From Centropus unirufus (taxonomy: Eukaryota; Chordata; Aves; Cuculiformes; Centropidae): a stretch of 64,000 nt of DNA. Position numbers and translations under genes: made by a program. Under the pieces are notes generated by a model that was not told the DNA's origin, did no database searches, and saw only the letters and a list, made by a program, of their open reading frames with translations. Shown here one piece after another: positions 13,701 to 27,703 of this stretch; position 1 is the stretch's first letter; every line of letters begins with the position of its first letter. The stretch spans positions 3,699,943 to 3,763,942 of the forward strand of contig VYZI01000002.1 of NCBI GenBank assembly GCA_013397695.1, written 5' to 3'.

Positions 13701-16060
13701 TCTCTGCATGAACCTCATTGCAAAAAGCTGGCACTTGGTTAACTTCCTTAAAGACCATCTCAAACCATAGCATTTTTAAATTCTTTTGAATAATTTGAAA
13801 GAGAGAGATTCCAAATTATCTCTCCTTGCAGCACCAGCTTTTCCCCATTGCTCAGGGGCTGACAGGAGTCCTTTTTCAAGAAGGCTCATGGCCCAACTTG
13901 CCATACTCACTTCACATTAAAATCTAGCCACTTCTGTTATTGTTTAGATACATTTAAATAAAAAAAAAATCAGCAAATTAAACATTGCCTGTCACTAGTG
14001 TCACTCTGTGAGCAGTGGGTGAAGTGGGCACAAGAAGTCCATGTCCAGCAGTGGTACTGGGGCTCTAGGGGGGAAGGAATAATAAAGCTAGGTCCTATAA
14101 TTCTTATAATGACAGCAGAATGATTTTAGACTTTATGAGCAGTAAAACTCAAGGCCCCACCCTTATTTTAGGGGTACGAAAAATTCCTCTGTTTTAGTTA
14201 TACAGTCAAAGTTTGGTTTTTTTCCTGAAATTCTTTGGTCATTCAGCTATTTTAGCAGCTGGCAAAGAGCTACTGCTGAGTGAAGATACTTCTTAATACT
14301 TATTCACCACATTCATCAACATGGTGGCTTTTCATACTGCCATCTTGTGCGTAAAGAAGAATCCTATGGATAAAATCATTTTACTGGCAGATAGGTCGGT
14401 ATATAACCCAGATGTTGTAACAGGAGGTTGCTATACCACCACTAATTCAGTATGTCCAGTCTTCACTGGTATTTCCCTGCCTCTTTACTTGCCTTGCACA
14501 GGATGCTCTTCTGCCTCCTCTGGGCCACAGATACTGCCAGCATGGCCAGGTGCCTGGGTATTTGGGACTTCTCTCCCTCTAGCTGCTAGCATTTATTCCA
14601 ATCCTGTTACAGAAGTCCTTCTGAATGCCTAAACCCCAGCTAAATATTCTGTGGCAAGTATCAGTAGTTCCACAGACCTCAGCGACGTTATAAACACTTC
14701 TGAATGATCAAGACTGTAAGCATAAATCAGGTACTCCACAAGGAGTACCATGTTTGATAAGCAAGAGATTATGGCAGCTACCCAGGGCTCCTGAAGCTGC
14801 TGTGGAGAAAGAGTTTGGTGTGTGGTGTGATGTGTCTGGCTGTACAATGAGCCAGGATGACACCATAGGAGACACTGCCTGGCCAGCTTGGTCACACACG
14901 TGTGAGCTCCTGAGCCAGCATAGTGTCACTGCCAGCGGAGTGATGTAAGCCAAGGATGGGAGCTAAGTTTCAACTGCCCAGGAGAGAGTCATAGCCCATG
15001 AGGTGTGGTTTGGTCACATCTGTGCTGCAAAATGCCTTTTATAGCAGTAGTAATGGAATAAGAAGGTAGCAGAGCGAGAAGGTTCCTCCCATACCCACTG
15101 ATATGAAGTGGGTTCTGGCCCTGAATGTCAATTAACAACTGAGCATGTAGTAATATAACTTAGCCAGCTGTTACTAGATCCTTAGAGCAGATTATGGTAG
15201 GATTTAGCTGGCTGAAAGGAGGTTAGGCATGTTACAGCTCTCTTCTCTGTGGTTTCTGGTGAGATGTTTTACTCCCAGTTAAGACTGGGGGCAGAACCAT
15301 GCATCGTCCTTTCTGCCTCAAGCCACTTCTGCCCCAGAGCAGACTGTGTTTCATTTGGCTTTATCCTGCTGCTCAGAAATGCTTTCATTTACTTTGGCTG
15401 TGATAGGCATGGCCAGATTCTGTTCCTCCTCTCAGCTTCATCTGACAATCTTTGTGAGGAAAAGAGCCATCACATCCCCTCGTGCCTCCAATTGCCCTCT
15501 CTCAATGAAGAAAAGGACCTTGAGAAGATGATAAGCAGAGGTGAGAGTAGCTCCTCGGGAGTCCCTCTGTTCTGTTCTCCGAGGAGGATGACTAGGGTCT
15601 GCAGATGTGTCCCTAGTTTTCCCAGCCTCCCTGCAGGCCTCTCACCATTTCCCGTCGTGGCAGATCATGTACCAGCACTGCTTGTTGTATGGTGTTAGCC
15701 AGCGCCACTGTGATGCCTGAGATGCTGAGAGAGGTCATGGGCCATAGCTCACCCCGAATATGGACATTATAACTATTACTAAACATAGTGTTGAAAGTTG
15801 ATCTTTAAAAACATTTTTTACAGGGTGCCTCTCTTCCAAAAGATAGCTATTTGAGGTAAAATTATATGTGACTACTGGAAGTAGATAATCAGCTATTCTA
15901 AGTTGATTAGCTCTGCTAATGAAAGGACTAATATTCTGCAACTGAGAAGCATATGCTTGATGTGGAGCAGAAGCTGGAATTTGTAATATATATTGAACAT
16001 TCTGTTTATTTTCAGCATGTTGGTCGTTGCTTGGGTGTATGTTACTGTGACTCATTTTGG

Positions 16061-16100
16061 AAGACTAAACTTGCATCTACCAAGACTAAACTTGCATCCA
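16061..16100. repeat. Two-copy tandem duplication, period 21
   Basis: AAGACTAAACTTGCATC is repeated with a 21-base period; the copies differ at one base near the end. A recent small duplication in intergenic DNA. Confidence 0.9.
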
Positions 16101-16834
16101 GCTATTTTTTTCCCTAGAAGTTCTCAATGGCTGGTGGATGGTAGACTTTTTTCCATCATTTAACCAAAATATCTTCATGAGGAACGCTTTTACAGCACCT
16201 ATTGGTCCTGTCCAGATGACAAAGATTGGCATTTCCTACTCCAGAATATCGGCACAAATCATTGTTGTCACTAAAATTGAGCAAAGAGGATAAAATTATT
16301 AAGAAGCAATTTTATTTTTTTTTGCCACAGGACTTTAAAACACAGTGGAGTGTTTTGGCCTTTCTATGTTGTAAGGTTCAGCTGTGACTACTAGAGACTT
16401 TCCAGATCGATATGATCAGCATTGTAAATTTTAGATGCTCATTAAAACGTTTTTCCTATTCCCATTGATTTCCTTTCTTTGACTTTTTCCATTTCAGTCA
16501 AGAGGAACACTGTGAAACCCTGTCTCTGTGGATAACATACAGGCGAGAGCAGCCGGGCATGTTTGACAATCAGTGTGGCTATGGCTACCTTTTCTCTGCT
16601 GCACTGTAAAACAATTTTAGGGTAAAATAAATCCTGAGCAAGTGAAAAAATGAGCATCAATACAGCCTGCTCGTGCTGGAGATAGAAACATATGGATTAA
16701 CAGGAGAAAGGCTTTTCTGGGTGGAATCACTCAAATATTTGACAATTGCCTCTTGAATTCTCTCACTGAAGACATTTGTGCTGAAAGACTTTGATTATAG
16801 TGTGGAAAAAGAGAAACGGATGAGAGATTAAAGG

Positions 16835-16856
16835 TTTAACTCCACACGGAGTTAAA
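16835..16856. other. Perfect 9-bp inverted repeat with 4-base loop
   Basis: TTTAACTCC and GGAGTTAAA flank an ACAC loop. There is no T-run on either side of the kind a bacterial terminator would need, and no RNA gene was recognised around it. It may be chance. Confidence 0.7.
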
Positions 16857-19800
16857 AACAGCTGTGGCTGATCTGTGGCTTGGGAGCTGCGTGCTTTGCA
16901 GCTCACTCCCAGTCAGGGCTGTGTGGGTTTGGGGCACTTTGAAGTGTGTCATTACATTCCTGCTCTCTGCATAGTTCCTGGCTGTTCAGAGTCTTGCTGT
17001 GATACTGTTGCCTTCATCCTGCATTGTACCACGTTGCCAATGATTTAGTTCAGAAGTTTGAACCTGTGAGCCCCATAAGAGTGTTGTGCAAGGCCATGGG
17101 AGATCCACCACAGCAACCTAGTGCCTCATCAGAGAGGGATTAATTGCATCTAAACCACCTTTGTACGATTTATACCTTAGCATAAATGAGAGAATAACCT
17201 TCCCCAGCCCCCACAGCCATCTCATCTAGTGTCATGCTATTTTCTACTGCTAGGAAAAATTTCATAGTGCCATGGAACCCCATTAGTTCTTGTTGCATCC
17301 AGCAACAGCACAGCTAACGCCCTCCCTGTCTACAGCAGCCCCGTACATATATGGGTTTCTCAGTGGGGTGAGGCTTTTTTATGTTAAGCCCTGGTTCTTT
17401 CTTTCCTCATAGGCTGATATGTGACAGTACAACAAAACCCGGTTTCTCAAAACCTTTGCATTGGGTGTGTTTCACGCCAAGCCATTGTTTTGTGATTTGC
17501 TGAAACACTGAACTTCACTCGTGGTGAACCCTGAGTAGTGCCTGAAACAAGCAGGGTCAGCTTGAATTCTGAGTGAATATGTGTGAATCACAACTATCTT
17601 CAAAAGCCTGCAGGACTGGAGCCCTGGAAAACTTTCTGGACCAACAAGGCAGAGGCTGACAGAAAGCAGAAAACAATGTCATAGATGGGCAGTAGGAGGA
17701 GAGGGCTGGAACTGTGGGAGGACTGAAGGGACCATGGGAACTGTACTTAAAGAAGATGCTGAAACTAAGGAACAGGGCGGATCTCAACAGGTTGGTGTCA
17801 TTTTGAAATGGAGTCGACCAGTAGGCTGAATAATGTGTTTTTCTTCCCCTCCATGTCTTTACTGGTTCCCCTAAAAACATCCAGCAGGAGCATCCATCCA
17901 TTCTGACCTCGTCAGGAAGGTGTGAGCACCCACTGAGATGCAGTAATGGTATTTGGCCACTACATTTAATTTCAGGATTAAATAACAAACAGTTTTACCG
18001 TTCCTGAGCCATTCAGTCATGTGTAAACTAGGGTTTAGCCATCAAACTCTAAAGAATCTGAGCCTATGTTATCACAAACAATTCTTCTTTTCTATAACAT
18101 ATTGCTAGAGTGTATAACAAGAAGCAGGATTCAATAGATTAATAAAACTTCCCGTTCTACTGCCGATACAAACTAAGCAATACAGAAAGAACTTCACTAT
18201 TTCAGCAGTAACAAGATCATAAAAATTCATGAGACATTCCAGCTGGTAGTTAAGCTGTGTGAGAATTTCTGAATGTGCTTTATATAGGACTAGACTGAAA
18301 ATAACTCATGAAAACTTGTTTTCAATGGCTTTTTAAGCTTCTCTAAGTTCAACAAGAGTTATGATTTGGAGCCTGTTATTATTTGGCCTTAGATGTGCAC
18401 AAAGAGCTTGCATACAAGTACACTGGTAGTTATTACAAGATTTGCATCAAGAACTGGGTATGAATGGAGAAAAATCCAAACCAGCAGTGAGATATAATCC
18501 CTTTTGCTAGTTGTGCAGTTTCATTTATGTTTAAAGTAGTAAAACTGTACCAGTATGACTTACAGATCTCTAATTAAAGAAAGTAAATCACAAAACTCTT
18601 GACAGGTACATAAACAATTTAAAAATCTGTGCAGTGGTCTGGAGAAGTGCTTCATTTTGTGCAATTTAATAAAGTCATATTTAATCCAACGTGTGCAAAG
18701 AGATGAAGTGTACTGGATTTTATGGATTGCTGCTATTAGAATATCGAAATTTATTTTTTCGGGCCTTGTTAGGCACATATTTTGTATTTATATTTATTAT
18801 TATTTTTTTCTCTTGCAGAATTAATCTCACATATATAAATATATAGGTATAAGGAACACTAGTCATGAAAATACGTATATTGTTTTTCTCTCCTACTGTG
18901 CACATGATTTCCATTATTCTGGGAATGGATCTGGTAACTGAACACAATTATTACAATGACAGGCCATTTTTGTATACATTCTCTGTTTTGAATAAAAAGA
19001 TCTCAGCCCATTGTAATTTTGGAAATTAGTGACATAGCTCCACTATTAACCTAAAAGCAAGACTTTTCTTGAGTCTGAGGTGCACATTCCTCTCTGCATA
19101 ACCATTATTTGAATATCCTCTAGAAGAAACATCTGAAAACAGCAATCATCTGAAAATTATCTGAAAGTAACTATTAAACCCTCAAAACACTTTCACTACC
19201 AGCACAACAACAGAACAAAATCAAGAACATTTTTCATTCTCTGCTGAATGTATTCAAAGAATAACGGGCTAATTTCTAACAGTCCAATGTATGTTTTTCC
19301 TCTTGGGTTTGCTTTGGGATACATGTGCCAGAGAGCTGTCAGTCACGACAGTGACAGAACTGCATTTGATCCACCAAAGAAAAGCGGGGCCTAACCAAAG
19401 TGGTATATGATGGCTGGGTCATTGTCAGTGGACTATTAGACCTGAAGAGAAACAACCTTTTGATCTTTACACATTTATTTTTTTTTCCAAGCAGTGATTT
19501 TCCCTTGACCTGGAAATGTTTGTAGGTGTTTAGGCTATGTGCTAAGACTAATGTGGTAGGGATGTACCTTAGGTTAGAGGGTTAGCCAGCTGAGTCTGGA
19601 CCATCAGAGCTTGGCATTTATAGCTGCTATTTCTACTTCTCATGTCCTCTTGACAGTTTGGTTTTCATCTAAGAAGCTGTTGGAAATATAAGAAAAACAA
19701 AGAAGTGAGGTAGAGTAGTGCTGCTCCTTCTCCTGCTGTGGTAGGAACTTCATAGTCCCTCAAAGCTGTTCTACAGGTGAGAGGTAAGTTGGTTCCTTCC

Positions 19801-22331
19801 AAGATAGAGGCAGCTGGAGGAAGAGGGACTCTTCTCACCTTGACAGCTTTGTGGGCCTTTATAACATTGTTCTTGTCCTTCTCTTACAGCCTCCGGGTAA
19901 ATCCAGCTGACAAAAATATTGCCTTTGTAAGGTGTTGTGATGATGCTATTTGATGAGGTAGCAAGTAAATATAATTCAAGGTTAAATTTTGGTTTTGTAA
20001 TGCAAATGTGTCTGCTCTTCCAGGTGGCTGGAACATAGTGACTCCAGGAAGGGCTGGAGTTCTTTTGTTCTGAAAGACCTACGTTCAAATGAAGAGATCA
20101 CCAAAAAAGACAAAATGAAGCAACTCTTTGGAATTCATAATTACGAAGCACAAAAAGTCATAGAGCAGCTTAAGTGTGAATTATGTATCTTCTCGGTAAC
20201 TTGGAAGGTTTTGTGCTGTAACTGTTAAAGGACCAAACCAAGATCTGCTCAGATCTGCTGCCAGCAGCCACAATGTGTAGGAACTTGGTCCAATCCAGTC
20301 AGGGGTAAGGAGGGCAGATTGCTTGCTGGTCGATTTGTGTATGTTGGTCAGATGAAATATTACAGATAAAGGCACAGGGGAAATCATTGTACTAATTCCT
20401 ACAGAGAAGTTTCTCCAAGTAAATTGTAGAGGTGGTTTTAATTTCGCTCTTTCTAGGTGGTGGTGGTAGTATTCTAGTTAGCTTCATAATAAATCTATAG
20501 GACCACAGAGGTAGGAGATACCTGTATGTGCTGCTTGAGGAGCAAGGACCCAGTCTTACAAATTTTTCACCTTCTGACTAAAGTAATCAATCACTTTAGC
20601 ATTGCTACAAGCACTTATGTGAATATCTAATGCTATGGAAATTTTTGAGTGAAATCCTGACCTGCAATGGAGAGGAAGGGTAGAATGCCAATTAGTTTCC
20701 TTCAGGATAATGTTCACCATCACCCACCTCAGATTCCATCTACAATATTTAATGGTAAAACCTCTCCAGGGACTATGGCCTGGAAGTCCAGAATTGTGTA
20801 GCTTTTGTACCTGGCTATTTTGTCATTTCTGTTTTGAAGATGAAATAGGAGCAACTTAGAGGATATTATCATGTGGGACTGGAAATAATTTTCTACTCTT
20901 CGGCTGATGGAGCTGTTCATGGTATAATTGATTGAAAGTGGCCATCAAATGGGCACCCGGGATTTAATACTGGGTACAGAACAAAGTACTGTCAACATCT
21001 TTCATTTGAAAGAAGATGCCTTTGCTTTCAAAATCATATTTTTCAAGTAGTCTTGAGCAGCTCAATGGCAGTGAAAGAATGTATGATGTGTTACAATTTT
21101 CTGTCACTTCTAAATTAAAAAAAAAATATTGTCTTAGAGCTGTGAATGATTTTGCTTTCCCCAGTGATCATCTCTTCAGCACCAGCTACATCCAACATGC
21201 CAGCATCACCCACTGCATTTAGAATCCATTTCTTCCACCTGTTAGTTTGGACTGACCCCATTTAGCAATATAGTTTGATAATATCTAAAAAACATACTTA
21301 TTAGGCTTTTAAATTTTAAATAATTGAAGTCAGTTGTCCTAGCTCATAGGAAATACACAAGCTTGCCAGAGATGATCATTCTTCTCCTATTGTTGAATAG
21401 CTACAATTTTTGACTTTTCTTACAAACACTCATTTCTGATGTTTATTAGCCGAGGTTATGAGCAATCAGAAAAGGCTGAAACTTGCACCATATACAGCTT
21501 TGCAAAAATGAGTTAATAAAATGGAGCAAAGCTCATAAAAGAGCAAAGAAAGCTCAGCACTCCGTTTCCCACTGATTATCACTAGTCATAATGTTCCATT
21601 TTTCATGTGAAAAGCACTCTTGTATGGAGAAAACAGTTTTGTTGGGGTTGTTTTTTTTTTAGACAACTGTGAGACTTAGAGTCTAGTTAATTATTGATTG
21701 GGTAGGGCTGGGATTTCCCTACTTTTATTGTATTCTGGGTCAGCTTGTAGTGCTCACTGCAATCTGTAAAAATTATGATCTAATGTCCCACTATGGGCTA
21801 CTCAGCTTCTTAGAGAAAATTCTTGTCTCCTATAAGGTAGAGCTTTTCCCTTTATTCCTCTTGCCTGATTTAAATTTGAATGATGTAATACATTTAAATA
21901 TCAAATCCTACAACAATTCATTAGTTCTTATTTGTGTCAATGAATTTCACAATTTTCATTATGCATTTAGAATTTTTTCTATTCATTTTAAATTTATTTT
22001 TAATTGCTCATCGAACGGGTCCTGACCCATGTACTGTAAAAACAAACCATTCGTCTTACATCCTGTTTTCCTCAGCCATGTTCGTGCTCTCTTTAAAAGT
22101 CTACAAAAAAAAAGTCAATAATAAAGTTATACCTGTTTTCAAGATGAGTTGCATAGCATCATCCTTTCATCCCGCCGAGAGCTGACCCCCCTTTCTGTCT
22201 CATAATACTCCTTCTGTTCTCAGTTGGTGAAAATGTCATTTATAACGGATACGCTAGTGCACCTCACCCTGGAGTGCACCGGGACAAGAGGCAAAGCACA
22301 GCATTTGGTGGGTGAATGTGGGGATGGAGGA

Positions 22332-22353
22332 GGGAAAGGATGGGAGGGGGGGG
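22332..22353 (+). other. G-quadruplex-compatible motif
   Basis: GGG-N7-GGG-A-GGG-GG-GGG fits the usual four-run pattern with loops of seven bases or less. It lies in a purine-rich patch (22310-22360) in intergenic DNA. No promoter or gene start was recognised nearby. Confidence 0.6.
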
Positions 22354-23305
22354 CAATGAGACCTCCCCTCAGAAGGGCAGAGAGCTTCTGGTATATAAAA
22401 TACATCTGAGTTTCATACATACTGGGAGGGTATACAAAGTACTATGCTAATACACCTAGCTTCTTCAGTGTACTTCAATACAAACCTGTTCTCCACTTGG
22501 ATGAAGTCTTTTAATGTTTTCTTTTGATGCCTCAAAAGAAAACCCCAAAGTTACCATTAATAACTCTCCTATTGATAAATTCCTAGAAGCCTATTTGACT
22601 AAAGGAAATTAATTCTCTTGCTACATGTTGGTAATTATTTTAGCATCAACATCCAGAAGTGGAGATACCTTGAGAAGGATTTCTCCCGGCTTTGTGTCAT
22701 GATTCCTGTGCTGTACAACAAGCATGTGAAAAGCTCGTGTTGACTATTAATTACCTATTAGTCGAAATGATCAGTCTACCACAGCTCAGTGAGTGCATTG
22801 ATTAGGATGATAAGGCTTCAGCTAGTCTGTGAGAGAATATAATTTGTCTAAACTTGATATATTGTGGTGTTGCGTTAAAGCAATATAAAATTTCTTATAT
22901 TAGCCATTTACCTCACATTTGTTTAGCAAAACTTAGTTTCATAGAATTTAGAAAAAACTCTAATACACTTCTTTTGAAGAAAGTAAATAATATATTACCT
23001 GTATATAGATAATACTATCTATATATAGGAGTTATTTTATATTATAGGATTCTCTACCTGACATTTTAGAAAAGCGGAAAAAGTTAAAAATCTAAGGCTG
23101 GTTAATAGGAGATGGCCTTGCTGGACGACTTTTCTGAACTTAAGATGTTGCAGACTTTGGCTAAGCTTGTTAATGCAACTAGCTGAGCACCACCAGAATC
23201 TACTTCATAACTTGATGTAATATCCAATTGGCCCAATTTCTGTTATGTAGGAGAATTAAAGGAGCTGAACTTGTTCCATGGGTTAGCATAAGTCTCTATC
23301 CATAG

Positions 23306-23375
23306 CCATCTCCATCTCCATCTCCATCTCCATCTCCATCTCCATCTCCATCTCCATCTCCATCTCCATCTCCAT
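23306..23375. repeat. (CCATCT)11 hexanucleotide array
   Basis: Eleven perfect CCATCT units followed by a partial CCAT. It lies in the intergenic region downstream of SLC2A9. No open coding context or flanking gene is seen. The period of six keeps any reading frame constant, but I see no gene here. Confidence 0.97.
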
Positions 23376-26300
23376 AGTCTGTAGAAGTTAATTCAAAAGC
23401 ATGAATCCATATGAATTTGGATTAATTTTGATTAAGTCTTGAACTCATCTTTGAAAATGCCAGCCTCCAGAGAAAACCATATTTATAGTTTTTCTAATCT
23501 TTGACATGTTTGCTTTTCCTAACTATTGCTTTTCTATTTTCGAACCTGAACTGTAGAAATATTTATATAATTGAGTGGAATGAGCCAGAAAAAAAAGGTA
23601 GAACAAATGCAAAGAGGTGAACTTTACATTTAGCTTGACTGTTTTTTTTTAAGCTAGAGAAATGAGAAAATGAAACAAAAATCAATGTCTCTGCATGGCA
23701 GCTTATATAACAGCAGACAAATTATCTCCTACACTTAAAAGACTTTGCTTTTAATGTATTTTCAGGGGTCCAACAGCGTTATATTTTGCTTTTTACCTTT
23801 CCAGAATTATAGAAAAAGAAGGAGCAACTCCAGCAGTCTCATGGTTGGCATTCTTCTGTAGCTTGTGAACCAGAGCATTAGTGCTCCCACTTCAATAAAA
23901 CACCCCCACAAGCCACCAGTCAATCGGCCTGCCCACCTCCCATCTCCACACTCATAAGAAAAGCATAAGATCAGTGGTTTTGAAGCATATGAATAATTAT
24001 ATTGTTTTCCCAAACTGAGAAAGTGATTGGTTTACCACCTAAAGAGGATAAGAACATGCAGGGGTTCCTAAGCTAAGAACTCCATGTATACCAAGGCTTT
24101 CTTTGGTGCATTTGTTCAGTTGAAGCATCTGGAGGAGACTCCTGTTGACTTCACAAATCCCCAGACAGAAGCCTGAAAGCTTTTTTTTTTTTCTCCTGTG
24201 CTTTTTTAAAAATCCAAATCTGAGGTTTAAAAGAATCTGACTGCAGTGCAGCTTTAACAGGAACATCGCAAGGAGGAACCTGGCCATCCCCTGCCTTTGT
24301 TTCCCTTGGGTCACTGCAAAAGCAAGGTTAATGCAGCTTAGCTTGGAAGGAAGAGGACTGTAGTGACTCAGGCCAGACACGATTGATTATTGAGCTGGGA
24401 TAATTTGATTAGGAGTCCAAGCACCTCTCTTTTTGCCATGAAATTCACCTGTTCACAGGACTCGCTCCCAAACAAGGTAACTTGCAGAGAGAATTATGTA
24501 TGGACCCAAACCTGAATTTTTTAATAGCCTGGATATTTGCATTAACAAACTGGCTTCATAGTTTGTGTCTATCTGATTCAGGTTTTTAGATTTTATCTGA
24601 ACCCTTTCTTTCTGGAGTCAGGTTGAAAGGAAAAGACTGCAAGCAACTCCTAAGAATGCTTTCCTCAGATTTGTTCTGCCTGCTGTGTGAGGTGATGGGA
24701 GTTCTAATAGCTTATATGGGGATTTCTATATGGAAAAGCACATAAAATTAGTCAAAGGGAGGAAAGCAAATTTTAGAGTTGGGTTTGGTGGTTTTTTTTT
24801 CGTTTTTTTTTCTTACTTTGAAGATTAAAATTGTCCCATATGGCACAACTACTCACATCTTCCCCCACTAGAAAGCAGATCCTTGTGGAACAAAAATTGG
24901 CTTCAGAGCCTTAAATATGAAATTCAAATTTTTATACATATTTCAGATCTCAGATTTTCCATATCTTTGTCATTTGACTGAATTTCTCATCAGAAAGTAG
25001 AGCTTTAACAACTCAGTCATTCACAGCAAATAACAGCTTTCCAAAAAAAAAAAAGCCTCACCAGATTCAAGAAGTCTTATACACAGTTATTACTATTACT
25101 ACTAGCCAATTTTAATAATTTACCTCTCATTGATACTTGTATTTTCATTTCTAAAGCCCAATATAAACATATGAAAGAAGCATGGAATCTGATTTGAGAA
25201 GCAAAATGTAAACAATGCTCAGAAAATATATAGTTTCAGGGATTCCCTATAACTCCCAAACACCCAACTGCAGAGTCACCCAGATGCAGGACTATATGGT
25301 CTTGTACTGGGACACAAAAAAACCCAGGAAATGTACAGTGAAACTTGGAAAGCTGTACAGACTTGCCTAGAACAAAGTCTACGTCATCTTAGTTTAATTC
25401 AAAAGGTTTATTTTGCAGTCACTGTGCATGGATATCATTGATCACACACACATAACCCACTTGCAGTACTCATGCAAACACCATCTAGCAGTGTCTCATC
25501 CCAGCGTCACAGACAGGGAAAGAGAACGCAGTGCCACATTGCACTTGCTGACAAACACATGGGCTATAGGCAATTTCATACATTCAACAAGAAAAACCAA
25601 ATTATATATTGCTGATATTTTCCATTTTGTCTTCTCATTGCTGGAGAAGCTATAGCAGCATAACAATAGAAAAAATCATGGAACAACTTGAAGAACGCTT
25701 GGTAGGGTCAGAGATGAGAAAGTTAATGCTGTACCAGAACATCTGAACTTTCCTTGGAACATTCCACAGCCCAAGGCAGAGGAGATTGCAGCTACCTTCC
25801 TTGGCTGTTGAGCAAATGACCAGCACGCATACACGCCTGGAGATGGGAATTGCTTTTAACTTGTATCATGACCTGGAGCAAACCGCTGGCAAGACATGCA
25901 ACCACCGTCCCATGTCATACTTGGTCGGAGGCTCTTTGGAGCCACACAGCGAGTGTGTAGCTGGCGTGTGCCTGTCTCAGGTAGGGAAAGAGACTGATAA
26001 AGGGTATTGCAGAAGAGAAAGACACAACCCCCTGTTGTTACATCTGCACAAGCCCCTGAGCTTCAATAGGAAGTTCTATCGAATCATCTCTTTACCAACA
26101 CATTCAGAGCTGGGCTCCAAATGCAACTGTAAGCAACTCTAAGATGATTTTATCTTGTTGCAGAAGTCCAAAACAAGTTCCATATGAGGCCAACATAATA
26201 TTTGATAGAAGTTATTCAATAGCAACATTATCAGTGCATAATGCCTGTAATGTATATTATTGAACAGCACTCAGTGCTTAATTATCATCATCATCATCAT

Positions 26301-27033
26301 CATAATAATAATAATAATGAATCCCAATTCTGCCACCTTGACTCAGATCACATCACATCATAACATATTAGTAGCCCTACCTGCAAAGTGAGGTTAATTC
26401 TCAATCTGAATGAGGAGGTCTGAGCTCATCAGTCTCAGCCTGCGGGCAGAAGAGGAAGAATTTTTCCCTGAAATTGTTTGGAAGTGTTGCATTCAGGCTA
26501 ATTTTTTTTTTACAGTCGTTCACTTAGCAAGCCTCATGGAATAGGCAGCAAATGCCACTGAAAGATGACATGCTCATTTGTTATATATGTAATTTTTACA
26601 AGTGGTTATTAGAAAACATTTTTCTTCAGTCCTCCATAGTATTAGATTAGCTTCTACATACCATTATCAGTTGGTATAATCCTGATTCCCTCTGTTTCAT
26701 AACAGTAGCACCAATATTATAAATCTGATTTTTCATTCTTATTTCTCTTGCTCATATTTTTTTAATTTTTTTACTTGCCACTGTACCTCTATCCCAGTAA
26801 AACAGCATACATTCTGGCAAAAAGGCTCAGATCAATTTTTCTTCTGTTAGCCACCAGTGAAATTTCCCTATTAGATCAGCTTACAATGTATGATGCAAAT
26901 AGGCCACGTATAAATATATAAATCACAATATAAAACCATATACATCAATTAGTAGTAGTAGTAGTTGAACATTAGGAGCTCTGATTTTAATTTACAGTGT
27001 AATTTACAGTGTAAAACAAAACAATAAACAGTT
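23376..27033. other. Intergenic stretch, nothing recognised
   Basis: AT-rich DNA with homopolymer runs and the ATC/ATA repeat. No exon or mobile element was recognised. Confidence 0.55.
26284..26318. repeat. (ATC)6(ATA)5 compound trinucleotide repeat
   Basis: Six ATC units run straight into five ATA units, a short compound microsatellite that probably arose by one substitution spreading by slippage. Intergenic. Confidence 0.95.
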
Positions 27034-27063
27034 NNNNNNNNNNNNNNNNNNNNNNNNNNNNNN
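27034..27063. other. Assembly gap (30 N)
   Basis: Thirty unresolved bases. The left side has the duplicated TAATTTACAGTG (26988 onward) and the right side is rich in TATA. The true missing length is unknown; an AT microsatellite collapse is plausible. Confidence 1.
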
Positions 27064-27697
27064 TACTGAAAAGCAAGTCTCCATTATTTATATATATGAC
27101 TATATATAATCATATATATTTGTATATTTGGAATATATACATGAAAAATGTGAAAATACACATATTTTTCCCCAAATAGCCCCAAATTTATTAACTTCTG
27201 GATCAGTATATATAACTTGTGAAAGCAGGTGGCTCCGCTTAGATTCTTAATTGCTTCTTATGTCTTACTCCTAAGTGAAAGCAACTCTAAGACTTCGTGA
27301 CTTTTCATATAAAACATCTAACTCTTTAATTTAAAAGTGCTTATTACCCATGCCCAGCATTCAGGTACCTGGAAGAGTCATGAAGAACTGTTCTCAAAAT
27401 TACAAACTAGAAAGATGAGTTCATTACAAAAAATCTCCCATGGAAGGGCATGGATCACCTGACCCTCAACAGCCTGCTGAGGCTTCTACCATGAAGTTAA
27501 GCAGACTCTGAGGACAGCTTTTTGAAGCATTAAATATCTTAGAACTTATTAATATGAACTAGGTCTGAAGCTTCAGAATCTAATGCCCAACTGAAAATTA
27601 GTGTTTAAATAAGAAACAGGCACCCAAATTCCCTTGGAGATCTGAGTGTTACGAAATGTAATTTGTTTGATCTAAGGGAAATTTTGGCTCCTAAGAC
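27064..27697. other. AT-rich flank of the assembly gap
   Basis: Rich in TATATA between 27085 and 27140. An ATTAAA on the minus strand at 27325-27330 could be a far poly(A) signal for SLC2A9, but support is weak. Confidence 0.5.
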
Positions 27698-27703
27698 TTT
27701 ATT
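27698..27703 (-). terminator. Candidate distal poly(A) signal AATAAA
   Basis: A canonical AATAAA on the minus strand about 880 bases past the stop codon. It is the nearest exact canonical hexamer I found downstream of the coding sequence. It could define a longer 3' UTR isoform. Confidence 0.4.

Larger units (their letters stand above)
5296..23305. other. Long intergenic stretch with only minor repeats
   Basis: About 18 kb downstream of SLC2A9 without a recognisable exon, RNA gene or interspersed repeat, apart from the small features listed separately. The longest open frame (15249-15698, 149 codons) has no recognisable domain and no supporting splice or promoter context. Confidence 0.55.

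Noticed and set aside
15249..15698. 149-codon open frame on the plus strand
   Set aside because: No known motif; an overlapping frame is also open, and there is no promoter, splice or homology support.
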